From NCBI RefSeq assembly GCF_020193655.1, contig NZ_JADYVE010000001.1:744001-808000 (forward strand): a stretch of DNA of 64,000 nt, written 5' to 3'. Below, piece after piece: positions 32,121-41,109 of this stretch. Under the pieces are notes generated by a model. The model saw only the letters and a program-made list of their open reading frames with translations. It was not told where the DNA came from and searched no databases. The DNA comes from Ensifer sp. IC3342. Its GTDB lineage: Bacteria; Pseudomonadota; Alphaproteobacteria; Rhizobiales; Rhizobiaceae. How positions within the stretch are numbered: position 1 is the first letter of the stretch; each line of letters begins with the position of its first letter. Position numbers and translations under genes: made by a program.

Positions 32121-33254
32121 TCAGTCCGGTAACTGCCGGTCCACAGGCGGCTCGCGCACCTCCTCGAAAATGGTCATGGCGATAAGTGACAGGGGTAGCG
32201 CCAGAATCGCCCCGACGGCACCCCACATCCAGGTCCAGAAAATGATCGCGATGAAGATCAGAAATGGGTTGATCGCGAAGCGGTGCCCCAGGACGGCCGG
32301 AACGACGAGATTTTCCATGAGCAGATGCACGACGAAGAAGGCGACCGCGGGCGCAATCCCCAGAAGCAGCGCGTCATGCATCATCAATCCGCCGACGAGC
32401 AGCGACAGCGTCATGATGGTCACGCCCAGGTAGGGAATGAAGCTCGACACGAAGGCAAACAGCCCCCACAACGGTGCCATGGTCAGTCCTCCGACAAGTG
32501 CGATCACCATCGTCGTCAAGCCGAGCGCCAGATAGATGAGGCTCGCCGTCGAAAAATACTGGGCGAGTGCATCCTCTGTGGCGTTCATGATCCGAATCGC
32601 GTTCAAGCGATGCTCCCTGCTGGCAAAGGCAAGGATTATTGTGCTGCGCAGCTGAAGGCGGCCGAGAAGGAAAAGGACAAGGGCGGCCAGAAAAATCAGT
32701 GTCTGGACCAGTGCCGGTGTCAAGCCTGCTGCAACAGCTCCAAGCATGGGGCCGGCGTTCTTCACGAGGGCATCGGCAAGTGAGTTCGGGTCGGCGTTGC
32801 GTATCAGTGCCATCCTCAACCAGGTGAACCGCTCGATGAAGGGCAATATCCGCTCCATGACGCCCTCGGTCAGCCGGGGCGCCTGGCGCGCCACTTCGGT
32901 AATCGGACCAAGAAGTGCATTCACCAGCGATGACAGCCCGAGCACGAAAAGAAGCGCCAGCAAAAGGCCGCCGAAAATCGGCGGCAGGCCGAATCTCTCC
33001 AATTCGTCGGCCGCCCTGCCAAGCACGATGCCAACGATAATCGCCAGCGTAATCGGCATCAGGATCGATTCCATGGAGTAGACGGTCGCCGAGCAGGCGA
33101 TGACAAAGAGGCCGACCGTGCTTAGCGCGACCAACAGCTCAAGGCCGTTGCGCTCTCGGACGGCGCCTGCCGGCGAATCGGCCAAGGCGATTTCATTGTC
33201 CACGCTGCTGCGCTTTCGTTTGCGGTCGCTCGTGATGTGCCTCGCTGTTTCCAT
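32121..33254 (-). CDS. AI-2E-family (PerM-like) membrane transporter
   Basis: The 377-residue inner-membrane protein has about eight helices in the family layout: 'LELLVALSTVGLFVIACSATVYSMESILMPITLAIIVGIVLG', a 'LPPIFGGLLLALLFVLGLSSLV' block, the soluble middle domain, and 'GLTMAPLWGLFAFVSSFIPYLGVTIM' with the conserved PYLG. The C-terminus ends in 'MWGAVGAILALPLSLIAMTIFEE'. Relatives export or leak small molecules (autoinducer-2, indole, ions); the substrate is unknown. ATG at 33254 has AAGGA upstream. It is probably driven by the stress promoter at 33601-33577 through the small gene in front. Confidence 0.8.
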   Translation of the reverse strand: METARHITSDRKRKRSSVDNEIALADSPAGAVRERNGLELLVALSTVGLFVIACSATVYSMESILMPITLAIIVGIVLGRAADELERFGLPPIFGGLLLALLFVLGLSSLVNALLGPITEVARQAPRLTEGVMERILPFIERFTWLRMALIRNADPNSLADALVKNAGPMLGAVAAGLTPALVQTLIFLAALVLFLLGRLQLRSTIILAFASREHRLNAIRIMNATEDALAQYFSTASLIYLALGLTTMVIALVGGLTMAPLWGLFAFVSSFIPYLGVTIMTLSLLVGGLMMHDALLLGIAPAVAFFVVHLLMENLVVPAVLGHRFAINPFLIFIAIIFWTWMWGAVGAILALPLSLIAMTIFEEVREPPVDRQLPD

Positions 33255-33373
33255 CGGCGTCCTTCTTCTTCTGGACCGGTTCGCAGCGTCGGCCATGCCG
33301 TCGATCAAACCGCAGATCCGGAACAATGCGCCCCTGCCCGCACCCCGCATCCGCCTTTCACTCAGAGCGTCCC

Positions 33374-33544
33374 TCAGTGTTGTCCGGGTGGGAATATGTG
33401 GAGCGTCAGGGAGAGCAGGCCCAACCCCAGAACGATCATCAGCAGTGTGCGCGCCACTTCATCCGTTGTCTGCGGGATGAGGCCGAAACCGATCACGATC
33501 CCCGCGAGCACCAGCACGAAAAAGCGTGGCAGCCAGTAGAGCAT
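33374..33544 (-). CDS. Small membrane protein (56 aa) under a stress-type promoter
   Basis: The frame starts with ATG at 33544 (MLYWLPRFFVLVLAGIVIGF) and has two hydrophobic helices separated by QTTDEVAR, then a polar end FPPGQH. It resembles DUF1328-like small proteins in size and layout without matching them closely. AAGGA lies nine bases before ATG. An exact RpoE2-type promoter stands about 26 bases upstream. The AI-2E-family gene follows after 119 bases. Confidence 0.65.
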   Translation of the reverse strand: MLYWLPRFFVLVLAGIVIGFGLIPQTTDEVARTLLMIVLGLGLLSLTLHIFPPGQH

Positions 33545-33576
33545 TGGTCATTCCTTCCATTACGGAACGACCGATA

Positions 33577-33601
33577 AACGTCCGAACGAGTGCTTGGTTC
33601 C
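33577..33601 (-). promoter_or_regulatory. RpoE2/EcfG-type promoter, GGAAC-N16-CGTT
   Basis: On the minus strand GGAAC (33601-33597) and CGTT (33580-33577) are 16 bases apart. Transcription would begin near 33570 and cover the 56-residue membrane protein and perhaps the AI-2E-family gene. This is in the 315-base gap 33545-33859, which also holds a repeat copy and the ridA terminator. Confidence 0.8.
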
Positions 33602-33641
33602 TACTGCATGTTTTGCCAGATCGCAGTCGCTACCAAGAATA

Positions 33642-33697
33642 AAAACATGCAGAAATTCAAAGTGCTACGGCGTCCTTTTGTGCGTCTGATCACAGCA
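33642..33697. repeat. Palindromic intergenic repeat
   Basis: AAACATGCAGAAATTCAAAG then TGCTACGGCGTCCTTTTGTG and a shortened end CTGATCACAGCA. It matches the first half of the copy at 26777. Confidence 0.6.
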
Positions 33698-33804
33698 CCC
33701 GACAGCAGTGTACTCTTGCCTCGTCGATTGCGGTACGGCAGGGGCTCCTCCTTCATTCTCATTCCCGTGCTGCCACAGAGATGAGGGCGAGCCCGAAACA
33801 AAAA

Positions 33805-33831
33805 CGCCGCCGTGCACAGGGCACGACGGCG
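33805..33831 (-). terminator. ridA-family gene terminator
   Basis: CGCCGCCGTGC and GCACGACGGCG form an 11-position stem with one mismatch around five bases; on the minus strand it is followed by a T-rich run (TTTTTGTTT). It lies 29 bases after the RidA-family gene. Confidence 0.75.
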
Positions 33832-33859
33832 CGCTTCGATCTATCAAAAAAAGAAGGAC

Positions 33860-34204
33860 TTACGCGGCAGCGGTGACAATGACTTCGACGAGGTATTCCG
33901 GCGTTGCGAGCTTGGCTTCGCCAGTCGCACGGGCGGGCGTGTGGCCCTGCGGCACCCAGGCGTCCCAGACGGAATTCATCTTGGCGAAATCGGCCATGTC
34001 CGCGAGCCAGATCGTTGCCGACAGGATGCGCGTCTTGTCCGTGCCTGCGAGAGCGAGAAGACGATCGACTTCGGCGAGCGCCTGCTTCGTCTGGGTGACG
34101 ACGTCGTCACCGGCATTGCCGACCTGGCCGGCCAGATAAACCGTGTTGTTGTAGACCACGGCCTGGCTCATCCGCGGGCCGGTTTCAAAGCGCTTGATTT
34201 CCAT
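33860..34204 (-). CDS. RidA-family (YjgF/Rid) protein
   Basis: The 114-residue protein MEIKRFETGPRMSQAVVYNN... with 'TVYLAGQVGNAGDDVVTQTKQALAEVDRLLALAGTDKTRILSATIWLADMADFAKMN' is a Rid-family trimer. These remove reactive enamine/imine intermediates from amino-acid catabolism. The end 'GHTPARATGEAKLATPEYLVEVIVTAAA' has the family's Arg and Glu at the active site. ATG at 34204 has AGGAT about eight bases upstream. It is a single gene next to the dpp operon; a link to peptide-derived amino acids is possible but only inference. Confidence 0.8.
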   Translation of the reverse strand: MEIKRFETGPRMSQAVVYNNTVYLAGQVGNAGDDVVTQTKQALAEVDRLLALAGTDKTRILSATIWLADMADFAKMNSVWDAWVPQGHTPARATGEAKLATPEYLVEVIVTAAA

Positions 34205-34382
34205 TGTCATCATCCTGAAGTTTGGGCCGGACGTTTTCCGTCCGACTGATAGCGCCCGCCGCCGGAAGGCGAGTGGAGATGGCGGCGGAGAAGCTCTACA
34301 CCAAAGGGAAATCGGGGCCAAGGAGCGGCCGCCCGTCCCGGCAGGCCGCAAACCTCGGGCCGAAAGCCGATTGGACGTGCCC

Positions 34383-34446
34383 TGCTGCATGTTCCCTTAC
34401 AGCGCCGCGCGCCTTCGCGCGTTTGATGAGACGCGCGGCGCTGTAG
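34383..34446. repeat. Palindromic intergenic repeat, near-perfect palindrome
   Basis: TTACAGCGCCGCGCGCCTTC at one side and GAGACGCGCGGCGCTGTAGA at the other make a long stem. It lies right after the end of the dpp operon. Confidence 0.65.
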
Positions 34447-34465
34447 AGTGACAGGGCAGGATATC

Positions 34466-35290
34466 TTAAGCGGCTTTCCGTGCGAGGCGCGCCTTGATGC
34501 TGGCAACGTCTGCGCGCGGCGTGGCGGCAAACAGGGTCTTGGTATAGCTGTGCTTGGGATCCGCAAAGACCTCGTCACGGCTGCCATATTCCACTGCCTC
34601 GCCGTAATACATCACCATAACGTCGTCGGCGATGTAGCGTACCACCGAGAGATCATGACTGATGAAGACATAGGTCAGGTGGAACTCGTCCTGCAGATCC
34701 GCGAGCAGGTTAAGGACCTGCGCCTGAACCGATAGATCGAGCGCGGAGACAGGCTCATCCAACACGAGGAGGCTGGGATTGAGCATCAAGGCGCGCGCAA
34801 TGGCGATGCGTTGACGCTGGCCGCCCGAGAACATGTGCGGATAGCGATTGTAGTGTTTCTCGTCGAGACCCACCTTCTTCAGTATCGTCATGGCGCGGTC
34901 GCGCCGTTCGTCGGCCGGTGCCTTGGTGTTGATGACCAGCGGCTCCGCCAGGATATCGCCGATCTTCTGCCGCGGGTTGAGCGAACCATAAGGATTCTGG
35001 AACACGATCTGCACCTTGCGGCGCATTTCCGATGTCAGGCCGTCCCTGGCGATGTCAACCTTCTTTCCATCGATCAGCAACTCGCCCGAGGTCGCGGGGT
35101 CGATCAGCGTGATGATGCGACCAAGCGTCGACTTGCCGCAGCCGCTTTCGCCAACGATCGCCAGCGTCTTTCCCTCGTCAACGGTGAAGCTTACGCCCTT
35201 CAGTGCATGAACCGTACGCGCCTTGCGGAACAGGTTGCCGGGAATGTGATAGTCGCGCACCAGGTCGCGGGCTTCGAGAACATGGGTCAT
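34466..35290 (-). CDS. dppF: Dipeptide/oligopeptide ABC transporter ATPase DppF
   Basis: The 274-residue ATPase has Walker A GESGCGKSTL, signature MFSGGQRQRIAIARAL, Walker B LLVLDEPVSALD and the H-loop YVFISHDLSVVRYI. It starts 'LVRDYHIPGNLFRKARTVHALKGVSFTV', usual for the F subunit. It overlaps dppD by ATGA (35287-35290). With DppD it powers uptake of peptides bound by DppA through DppBC. It is the last gene of the operon. Confidence 0.88.
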   Translation of the reverse strand: MTHVLEARDLVRDYHIPGNLFRKARTVHALKGVSFTVDEGKTLAIVGESGCGKSTLGRIITLIDPATSGELLIDGKKVDIARDGLTSEMRRKVQIVFQNPYGSLNPRQKIGDILAEPLVINTKAPADERRDRAMTILKKVGLDEKHYNRYPHMFSGGQRQRIAIARALMLNPSLLVLDEPVSALDLSVQAQVLNLLADLQDEFHLTYVFISHDLSVVRYIADDVMVMYYGEAVEYGSRDEVFADPKHSYTKTLFAATPRADVASIKARLARKAA

Positions 35291-36141
35291 CGAGTGGCTC
35301 CCTCCAGCATCTGCTGGTCGTTGAAGAGTTCGGAGATCGTCGGCAGGCGGTCGCCCGTCGCGTTCTCCGGCAGGGCAGCAAGGAGCGCGCGCGTGTAGTT
35401 GCTCTTCGGCGATTCGAACAGCGACAGCACATCCGCCTCCTCGATCTTGCGGCCCTTGTATTGAACGATGACGCGATCCGCCGTTTCCGCGACCACGCCC
35501 ATATTATGGGTAATCATGATGAGGCCCATGCGGTATTCCTGCTGCAGTCTCATCAGAAGATCGAGGATCTGCTTCTGGATCGTCACGTCCAGCGCGGTGG
35601 TCGGCTCATCCGCGATGAGGAGCTTCGGATTGCAGGCAAGGGCAATCGCAATCATGACGCGCTGGCACTGCCCACCCGACATCTGATGCGGGAAATGGCC
35701 AAGACGCTCGGCCGGATCGGGAATGCCGACGGCTTCGAAGAGTTCGATCGCGCGCTTGCGTCGCGCCTTACGGTCAAGCCCCATATGAATGCGCAGCACT
35801 TCCTCGATCTGGAAGCCGACCGTGAAGCACGGGTTGAGGCTGGCGATCGGCTCCTGGAAGATCATGGCGATGTCCTTGCCGACAATCTTGCGACGGTCGG
35901 CCGCGGACATCTTCAGAAGGTCCCGCCCATTGAAGGCAAGCTTGTCCGCCGTCACCTTCGCAGTCCAAGGCAGAAGCCCCATCGCGGCAAGCATCGACAC
36001 GGATTTGCCTGAGCCCGATTCCCCGACGATTGCCAGGACCTCGCCCTCGTGCACCTTGAGCGAAACGCCGTCGACGGCCCGGAACGGCCCGGTGGACGTC
36101 TGGAATTCAACGACGAGATTTTCAATTTCGAGAAGCGCCAT
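35287..36141 (-). CDS. dppD: Dipeptide/oligopeptide ABC transporter ATPase DppD
   Basis: The 284-residue ATPase shows Walker [11 protein letters not shown], the D-subunit block '[26 protein letters not shown]', signature [18 protein letters not shown], Walker [13 protein letters not shown] and H-loop [15 protein letters not shown]-terminal oligopeptide-specific segment ([32 protein letters not shown]) follows. Walker A has Ser-Val instead of Ser-Thr after Lys, which is common in DppD. It lies one base behind dppC. Confidence 0.88.
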   Translation of the reverse strand: MALLEIENLVVEFQTSTGPFRAVDGVSLKVHEGEVLAIVGESGSGKSVSMLAAMGLLPWTAKVTADKLAFNGRDLLKMSAADRRKIVGKDIAMIFQEPIASLNPCFTVGFQIEEVLRIHMGLDRKARRKRAIELFEAVGIPDPAERLGHFPHQMSGGQCQRVMIAIALACNPKLLIADEPTTALDVTIQKQILDLLMRLQQEYRMGLIMITHNMGVVAETADRVIVQYKGRKIEEADVLSLFESPKSNYTRALLAALPENATGDRLPTISELFNDQQMLEGATR

Positions 36142-36142
36142 G

Positions 36143-37051
36143 TCAGGACCTCTTCAGCTTGGGGTCGAGAGCATCACGCAGGCCATCGCCCATGAGATTG
36201 ATTGCAAGAACGGTTGCGAGAATCGCAAGACCGGGAAGCGTCACAACCCACCAGGCACGCAGAATGAATTCGCGAGCTTCGGCCAGCATCGTTCCCCATT
36301 CCGGCGTCGGCGGCTGCGCACCCATGCCGAGAAAGCCGAGTGCCGCCGCGTCGAGGATCGCGCTCGAAAAGGAGAGCGTCGCCTGAACGATGAGCGGCGC
36401 CATGCAGTTCGGCAGGATGGTCTTGAACATCAGTCTCAGGTGGCCCGCACCGGCGACCTTTGCCGCTACGACGTAGTCCCGGGTCTTCTCCGTCATCACG
36501 GCGGCTCTGGTCAGCCGGACGAAATGCGGCTGGAACACCAGCGCGATCGCGATCATCGCATTGGTAAGACCGGGACCAAGCACGGCGACCAGAACCAGCG
36601 CCAGCAGCAGCGACGGAAACGCCAGAATGATATCCATGATCCGCATGATGACAGTATCGACCCATCCGCGGAAATAGCCGGCAATGACACCGATGAGGAT
36701 GCCGCCGATCAGCGACAATGTGGTCACGATAACGCCGACGAACAGCGAGAAACGCGTGCCGTAGATCAGGCGGGAGAGCATGTCACGGCCGACAGCGTCG
36801 GTGCCGAGAAGGAATTCCACGCGACCGCCTTCCTGCCAGAACGGCGGAAGCAGAACCGCTTCACGGAACTGAATGGTCGGGTCATGGGGCGCGACGAGCG
36901 GAGCGCAAACGGCGAGCACCACCAGGAACAGGAAGAAGAACAGTCCGATGACGGCGCCGCGGTTCTCCGAAAAATAATACCAGAATTCGGCGAGCCTCGC
37001 CCGGCGGGACGGATCGGTCGATATGGGGCTTGTTGCGGTAACTTCGGTCAT
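36143..37051 (-). CDS. dppC: Dipeptide ABC transporter permease DppC
   Basis: The 302-residue inner-membrane protein has an N-terminal helix (AVIGLFFFLFLVVLAVCAPLVAPHDP), typical of the C subunit, and five more in the permease core. The EAA loop reads 'VAAKVAGAGHLRLMFKTILPNCMAPLIVQA'. GAGGAGG lies just before ATG at 37051. It pairs with DppB, 10 bases upstream. Confidence 0.88.
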   Translation of the reverse strand: MTEVTATSPISTDPSRRARLAEFWYYFSENRGAVIGLFFFLFLVVLAVCAPLVAPHDPTIQFREAVLLPPFWQEGGRVEFLLGTDAVGRDMLSRLIYGTRFSLFVGVIVTTLSLIGGILIGVIAGYFRGWVDTVIMRIMDIILAFPSLLLALVLVAVLGPGLTNAMIAIALVFQPHFVRLTRAAVMTEKTRDYVVAAKVAGAGHLRLMFKTILPNCMAPLIVQATLSFSSAILDAAALGFLGMGAQPPTPEWGTMLAEAREFILRAWWVVTLPGLAILATVLAINLMGDGLRDALDPKLKRS

Positions 37052-37061
37052 ATCGCCCTCC

Positions 37062-38066
37062 TCAATGCCGGATACGAGGGTTGATCAGCCCGTAGAGCAA
37101 GTCCACGGCGAGATTTACCAGCATGATGACGCCGGCGATGATCAGGAGTCCGCCCTGGATGACGGCATAGTCGCGGCGGAAAACCGAATCGACCATCCAT
37201 TTGCCGATGCCCGGCCAGGAGAAGATCGTCTCCGTCAGGATGGCGCCGGCCAGCATCACACCAATCTGGAGACCAATCGTGGTCACGACAGGAATCATGG
37301 CGTTGCGCAGGGCGTGAATGCCCACCACGCGGAAGGTGGAAAGCCCTTTGGCGCGGGCCGTGCGCACATAGTCCTCGGACAGAACTTCGAGCATCGCCGA
37401 ACGGGTCTGCCGTGCGATGACGGCAAGCGGAATGGTGCCGAGCACGATCGTCGGCAGGACGAGATGACTGAACGCGGACTGGAACGCCCCCTCCTGCCCC
37501 GACAACAGGGAATCGATCAGCATGAAGCCGGTGACCGACGGAAAGAAGAACATCAGCGAGATACGTCCGGACACCGGCGTCCACTGCAACATGCCGGAGA
37601 CGACGATGATCAAAAGCAGGCCCCACCAGAAAATCGGCATCGAGAAGCCGACGAGTGCTGTGCCCATGATGATCTGGTCGAAGATGGAGCCGCGCTTGAT
37701 CGCCGCAATGACACCCGCGGGGATGCCGACGACGACGGCGAAAATGATGGCGCAGAGCGAGAGTTCGACCGTCGCCGGGAAGAGCTCCAGGAATTGATCG
37801 ATCACGGGCTTCTTGGTGACGATCGACAGTCCGAAATCACCGTGAAGAACGCCCCAGAGATAGTCCAGGTACTGAACGACGATCGGGCGATCGAAGCCCA
37901 ATTGGTGTGAAATTTCGGCGTGGCGCTCCGGCGACATCACCCGTTCGCCGGAAAGCAGCGCTACAGGGTCACCGGGAAGCAGGCGGATGAAGGAGAAGGC
38001 GATGATGGAAACCCCGATGAAAGTCGGGATCAGCACCGCCAAGCGCCCCAGAAGAAATCGAAACAT
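37062..38066 (-). CDS. dppB: Dipeptide ABC transporter permease DppB
   Basis: The 334-residue permease begins MFRFLLGRLAVLIPTFIGVS and has the B-subunit hallmarks 'FIRLLPGDPVALLSGERVMSPE', a large periplasmic loop, then the core helices with the EAA loop 'VRTARAKGLSTFRVVGIHALRNAMIPVV'. ATG at 38066 has GAGG seven bases upstream; a TTG six bases earlier is less likely. It is separated from dppA by a hairpin that may lower its expression. Confidence 0.88.
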   Translation of the reverse strand: MFRFLLGRLAVLIPTFIGVSIIAFSFIRLLPGDPVALLSGERVMSPERHAEISHQLGFDRPIVVQYLDYLWGVLHGDFGLSIVTKKPVIDQFLELFPATVELSLCAIIFAVVVGIPAGVIAAIKRGSIFDQIIMGTALVGFSMPIFWWGLLLIIVVSGMLQWTPVSGRISLMFFFPSVTGFMLIDSLLSGQEGAFQSAFSHLVLPTIVLGTIPLAVIARQTRSAMLEVLSEDYVRTARAKGLSTFRVVGIHALRNAMIPVVTTIGLQIGVMLAGAILTETIFSWPGIGKWMVDSVFRRDYAVIQGGLLIIAGVIMLVNLAVDLLYGLINPRIRH

Positions 38067-38124
38067 AGTCAAACCTCATGCCGTCGTCGCCGCGAAGTGG
38101 TTGAGCGGCAGCACTGGCAAAAAG

Positions 38125-38161
38125 GAAGAGGGGCGCTCGCCCAACGGCAAACGCCCCCTTC
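38125..38161 (-). terminator. Hairpin between dppA and dppB
   Basis: AAGAGGGGCG and CGCCCCCTT pair with one bulge; on the minus strand a T-rich CCTTTTTGCC follows. It lies 17 bases after the dppA stop. Such an intercistronic terminator allows more binding protein than permease. Confidence 0.65.
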
Positions 38162-38177
38162 GGGTCAGTCGGTAAGA

Positions 38178-39773
38178 TTACTCTACAATGTCAACGCCGT
38201 CGAAAGCAAAGTCGCCGAGCGGGCTCTGCACGAAGCCTTCGACGTTCTTGCGCATCGGGACGATGGAGAGCGAGTGGTCGAGCGTTGCCCACGGCGCTTC
38301 CTTCTTGAAGACGGCCTGAGCCTGCTGGTAGAGCTTGGTGCGCTCTGCAACGTCAGTCGCCTCCTTGGCCTTGGTCACCAGATCCTCGAACTCCTGGTTG
38401 CACCACTGAGCGCGGTTGTTGCCGCCAACGGCGTCGCAACCAAGCAGCGTGTCGAGGAAGTTGTCCGGGTCACCATTGTCACCCGTCCAGCCGAGGATTA
38501 CCGCACCGTCGCGGTCCTTTGCCTTGGACTTCTCGAGATATTCGGCCCATTCATAGGAGACGATCTCGACCTTGACGCCGATCTTGGCGAAATCGGCCTG
38601 GATCAATTCGGCGGCGCGACGTGCGTTCAGCATGTACGGCCGGGCAACCGGCATCGCCCAGACCTTCATGGACAGATCCTTGACGCCGGCATCCTCGAGC
38701 ATCTTCTTGGCGACTTCCGGCTCGTAGGTGTCGTCCGCGATGGTGTCGTCATAGGACCACATCGTCGGCGGGATCGGGTTCGACGCCGGGGTTGCCTGGC
38801 CCTGGAAGACGGTGTCGACGATCGCCTGCTTGTTGATCGCCTTGTTCAGCGCCCTGCGGACTTCAACCTTGTCGAAGGGAGCCTGCGTCGTATTGTAGGC
38901 GAGATAGGCGACGTTCAGACCGGCCTGCTCCATCACCTTGAGGTTGGGATCCGCCTTCATGGCTTCGACGTCGGCTGCGTTCGGATAGGGCATCAGGTGG
39001 CATTCGCCGGCCTGCAGCTTCTGGTAACGGACGGCAGCGTCGGTGGTGATCGAGAAGACCAGATCGTCGATCTTCTGCTTTCCGCCCCAATAGTCCGGAT
39101 GGGCCTTGTAACGAATGACCGCGTCCTGCTGATAGCCGACGAAGGCAAACGGACCGGTGCCGAGCGGCATCTGGTTGAGCTGGTTCATCTTGCCGTCGGC
39201 CTGCAGCTTATCGGCATATTCCTTCGACATGATCGATGCGAAGGGCATGGCAAGGTTGGCGAGGAACGGTGCTTCCTTGCGCTTCAGCTTGATCTTCACC
39301 GTCATGTCGTCGACCTTCTCGATCGACTCGAGCACATCCGGCAGCCCCATGCCGGCGAAGTATTCCCAGGAACCGCCAGTCACGTAGCCATGCCACGGAT
39401 GGTCGGACTTCCACTGACGCTCGAGCGAGAAGACCACGTCGTCGGCGTTAAGTTCACGGGTCGGCGTAAAGAATTCGGTCGTCTGGAACTTGACACCCGG
39501 ACGCAGCTTGAAGGTGTATTCGAGGCCATCGTCAGAAATCGTCCAGCTTTCAGCAAGCCCCGGTTCGGTCTCCGTCGTGCCCTTTTTGAATTCGAGAAGG
39601 CGGCTGTAAACGGTGTGCGCGGCAGCGTCGAACGTCGTGCCGGCCGTGTAGAGGCCGGGGTCAAAACCTTCCGGCGAACCTTCAGAGCAGTAGACGAACG
39701 TCTTCGACCAAGCCGAGCCGGCCATCAGCGTGGCAAGCGCCGTCGCTGCGAAAAGAGTAGTGAGCTTTTTCAT
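38178..39773 (-). CDS. dppA: Periplasmic dipeptide-binding protein DppA
   Basis: The 531-residue protein has a signal peptide (MKKLTTLFAATALATLMAGSAWS) and the SBP-5 family start 'KTFVYCSEGSPEGFDPGLYTAGTTFDAAAHTVYSRLLEF'. The typical 'PLGTGPFAFVGYQQDAVIRYKAHPDYWGG' block and 'AQAVFKKEAPWATLDHSLSIVPM' end are present. It captures di-/tripeptides (in relatives also haem or 5-aminolevulinate) for DppBCDF. First gene of the operon; a GGGAAG precedes ATG. Confidence 0.9.
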   Translation of the reverse strand: MKKLTTLFAATALATLMAGSAWSKTFVYCSEGSPEGFDPGLYTAGTTFDAAAHTVYSRLLEFKKGTTETEPGLAESWTISDDGLEYTFKLRPGVKFQTTEFFTPTRELNADDVVFSLERQWKSDHPWHGYVTGGSWEYFAGMGLPDVLESIEKVDDMTVKIKLKRKEAPFLANLAMPFASIMSKEYADKLQADGKMNQLNQMPLGTGPFAFVGYQQDAVIRYKAHPDYWGGKQKIDDLVFSITTDAAVRYQKLQAGECHLMPYPNAADVEAMKADPNLKVMEQAGLNVAYLAYNTTQAPFDKVEVRRALNKAINKQAIVDTVFQGQATPASNPIPPTMWSYDDTIADDTYEPEVAKKMLEDAGVKDLSMKVWAMPVARPYMLNARRAAELIQADFAKIGVKVEIVSYEWAEYLEKSKAKDRDGAVILGWTGDNGDPDNFLDTLLGCDAVGGNNRAQWCNQEFEDLVTKAKEATDVAERTKLYQQAQAVFKKEAPWATLDHSLSIVPMRKNVEGFVQSPLGDFAFDGVDIVE

Positions 39774-40314
39774 GAGCTTGCTTCCCAGATTTGTTTTTTG
39801 TTCTCGTATTTGCCTGACGCGGAATGACGTTTACACCCGGTCAAGGGCGGATGGAACGACATTTGGCGTCGCAATGCAATAAGTCACTGCAGAAATTTGT
39901 CTATGCGAAAAATTCTTCCTTAAGTAGAGCTTGCGCGCGTATCCACGATTTTCGGAGGCGACCTCGATGCACCGCCATCTTTAACGGCGCGTTTACGTCT
40001 GCATAAAGGAATTGACAGCAATTTCCGCGCGGCGCGCCAGAAGGACGCACCGCAGCGAGAGCGATCCCGCACTACAGCGCCGCGTCTAACCAGACACGCA
40101 AAGGTCGCTGACGCAATAAGCGCTCAGCGGTGCCGCGCGGTCACCCCAAAATAGTGCGGTAGAAATGCTGCTCCTGTCGTGCAATAGAATGCACACGCAT
40201 TTCGGGGGGAAACATTCGGCATGGGTTTAGAGGATTTGGCCGGCGACTTGGAGCTAGTGTCCATGTCAGCCTGGCCGACAAGCTGCCGCGCGGCCATGGG
40301 GAGATAGCCGGGGC
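39774..40314. other. Long intergenic region between dppA and the LuxR-type gene
   Basis: The 541 bases must contain the dppA promoter (no clear sigma-70 match found). They also contain a repeat copy (40072-40114) and a GTGCA-ATAGAA-TGCAC dyad at 40179-40194. A minus-strand frame across 40141-40581 is mostly antisense to the LuxR-type gene and is not supported. Confidence 0.5.
40072..40114. repeat. Palindromic intergenic repeat, short copy
   Basis: CTACAGCGCCGCGTCTAACC, then AGACACGCAAAGGTCGCTGA. One base missing in the GCGCGTC arm relative to other copies. Confidence 0.6.
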
Positions 40315-41028
40315 GTGGCGGTCTTGCAGAAAAATCACAGGCGGTACGACCTTCACGAGGAGCTGGAGAAGGCTCTCAACCGAGTGGATTTCTTCCGCAT
40401 TTTCCACACATTGGCGCTGCGTTTCGGTTTTGGGCATTTCGGCATCCTGCAACTCGGCAACGAGAATGACGCCTGCATGCTTTCCACTCGCCTGGTCCTC
40501 CACGACCTCCCCTCCGGCCTCGCCGAGGAATACGACAAGCGTCACCGTTTTGGTGACTCCGTCGTCTACAGGGCCTTGCATGCCTCGAATATCTCGTCGG
40601 TATGGCGCGCGGATGATTCGACGCTAGGATCAGGTCAGAACCTCCTTTCCCAACTCGGTTTCGAGCTGTTGCTTTGCGTGCCGGTCAGCGCGGCAACGAC
40701 GGGAGTGCGTTATGCCGTGCTCTTCCTCGGCGATGGCGAGGACATCGAACAGGCCGCGCATTACGAGCTATGCTACAGCGCTGCATCGGCCTTCGACTAT
40801 TTCTATCGGGCGACGCTCGCCAACAAGGCTGGCATGGGCCTGACGCCGAGGGAAACCGAAATACTCAAGTGGATCTCGCACGGAAAGACGGCCAGCGAGA
40901 TCGCCCTGATCGTCTCAGTCTCCGAACACACCGTGAATTCACATACCGCAACGATCCTCAAGAAGCTCGATGTGGTCAACCGGACGCAGATGGTCGCGAA
41001 AGCGATACGAGAACAGATTATCCAATGA
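40315..41028 (+). CDS. LuxR-family transcription regulator
   Basis: The 237-residue protein starts with GTG at 40315. Its N-terminal domain (about 20-160) resembles the autoinducer-binding domain ('FRIFHTLALRFGFGHFGILQLG', 'SQLGFELLLCVPVSAATTGVRYAVLFLGDG') but does not clearly carry the full set of acyl-homoserine-lactone contact residues. The C-terminal GerE helix-turn-helix is clear: GLTPRETEILKWISHGKTAS then EIALIVSVSEHTVNSHTATI. No luxI gene is near, so it is a solo. A receiver-domain gene follows after 81 bases. Confidence 0.8.
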   Translation: MAVLQKNHRRYDLHEELEKALNRVDFFRIFHTLALRFGFGHFGILQLGNENDACMLSTRLVLHDLPSGLAEEYDKRHRFGDSVVYRALHASNISSVWRADDSTLGSGQNLLSQLGFELLLCVPVSAATTGVRYAVLFLGDGEDIEQAAHYELCYSAASAFDYFYRATLANKAGMGLTPRETEILKWISHGKTASEIALIVSVSEHTVNSHTATILKKLDVVNRTQMVAKAIREQIIQ

Positions 41029-41109
41029 AGTTGCCGGTGCGGCCGGCAGAGCCACCCGAGCGGCATGCTTCCCGCATGGGCCGCCGATCAATCAGGGATG
41101 TGAACGGTC

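Noticed and set aside
37920-39827. A 635-codon plus-strand open frame opposite dppA and dppB
   Set aside because: It is the antisense shadow of GC-rich coding DNA. The minus-strand reading gives clear DppA and DppB families and ribosome binding sites.
39824-40006. Plus-strand 60-codon frame upstream of dppA
   Set aside because: No ribosome binding site, promoter or recognisable sequence; it lies in the region expected to hold the dppA promoter.
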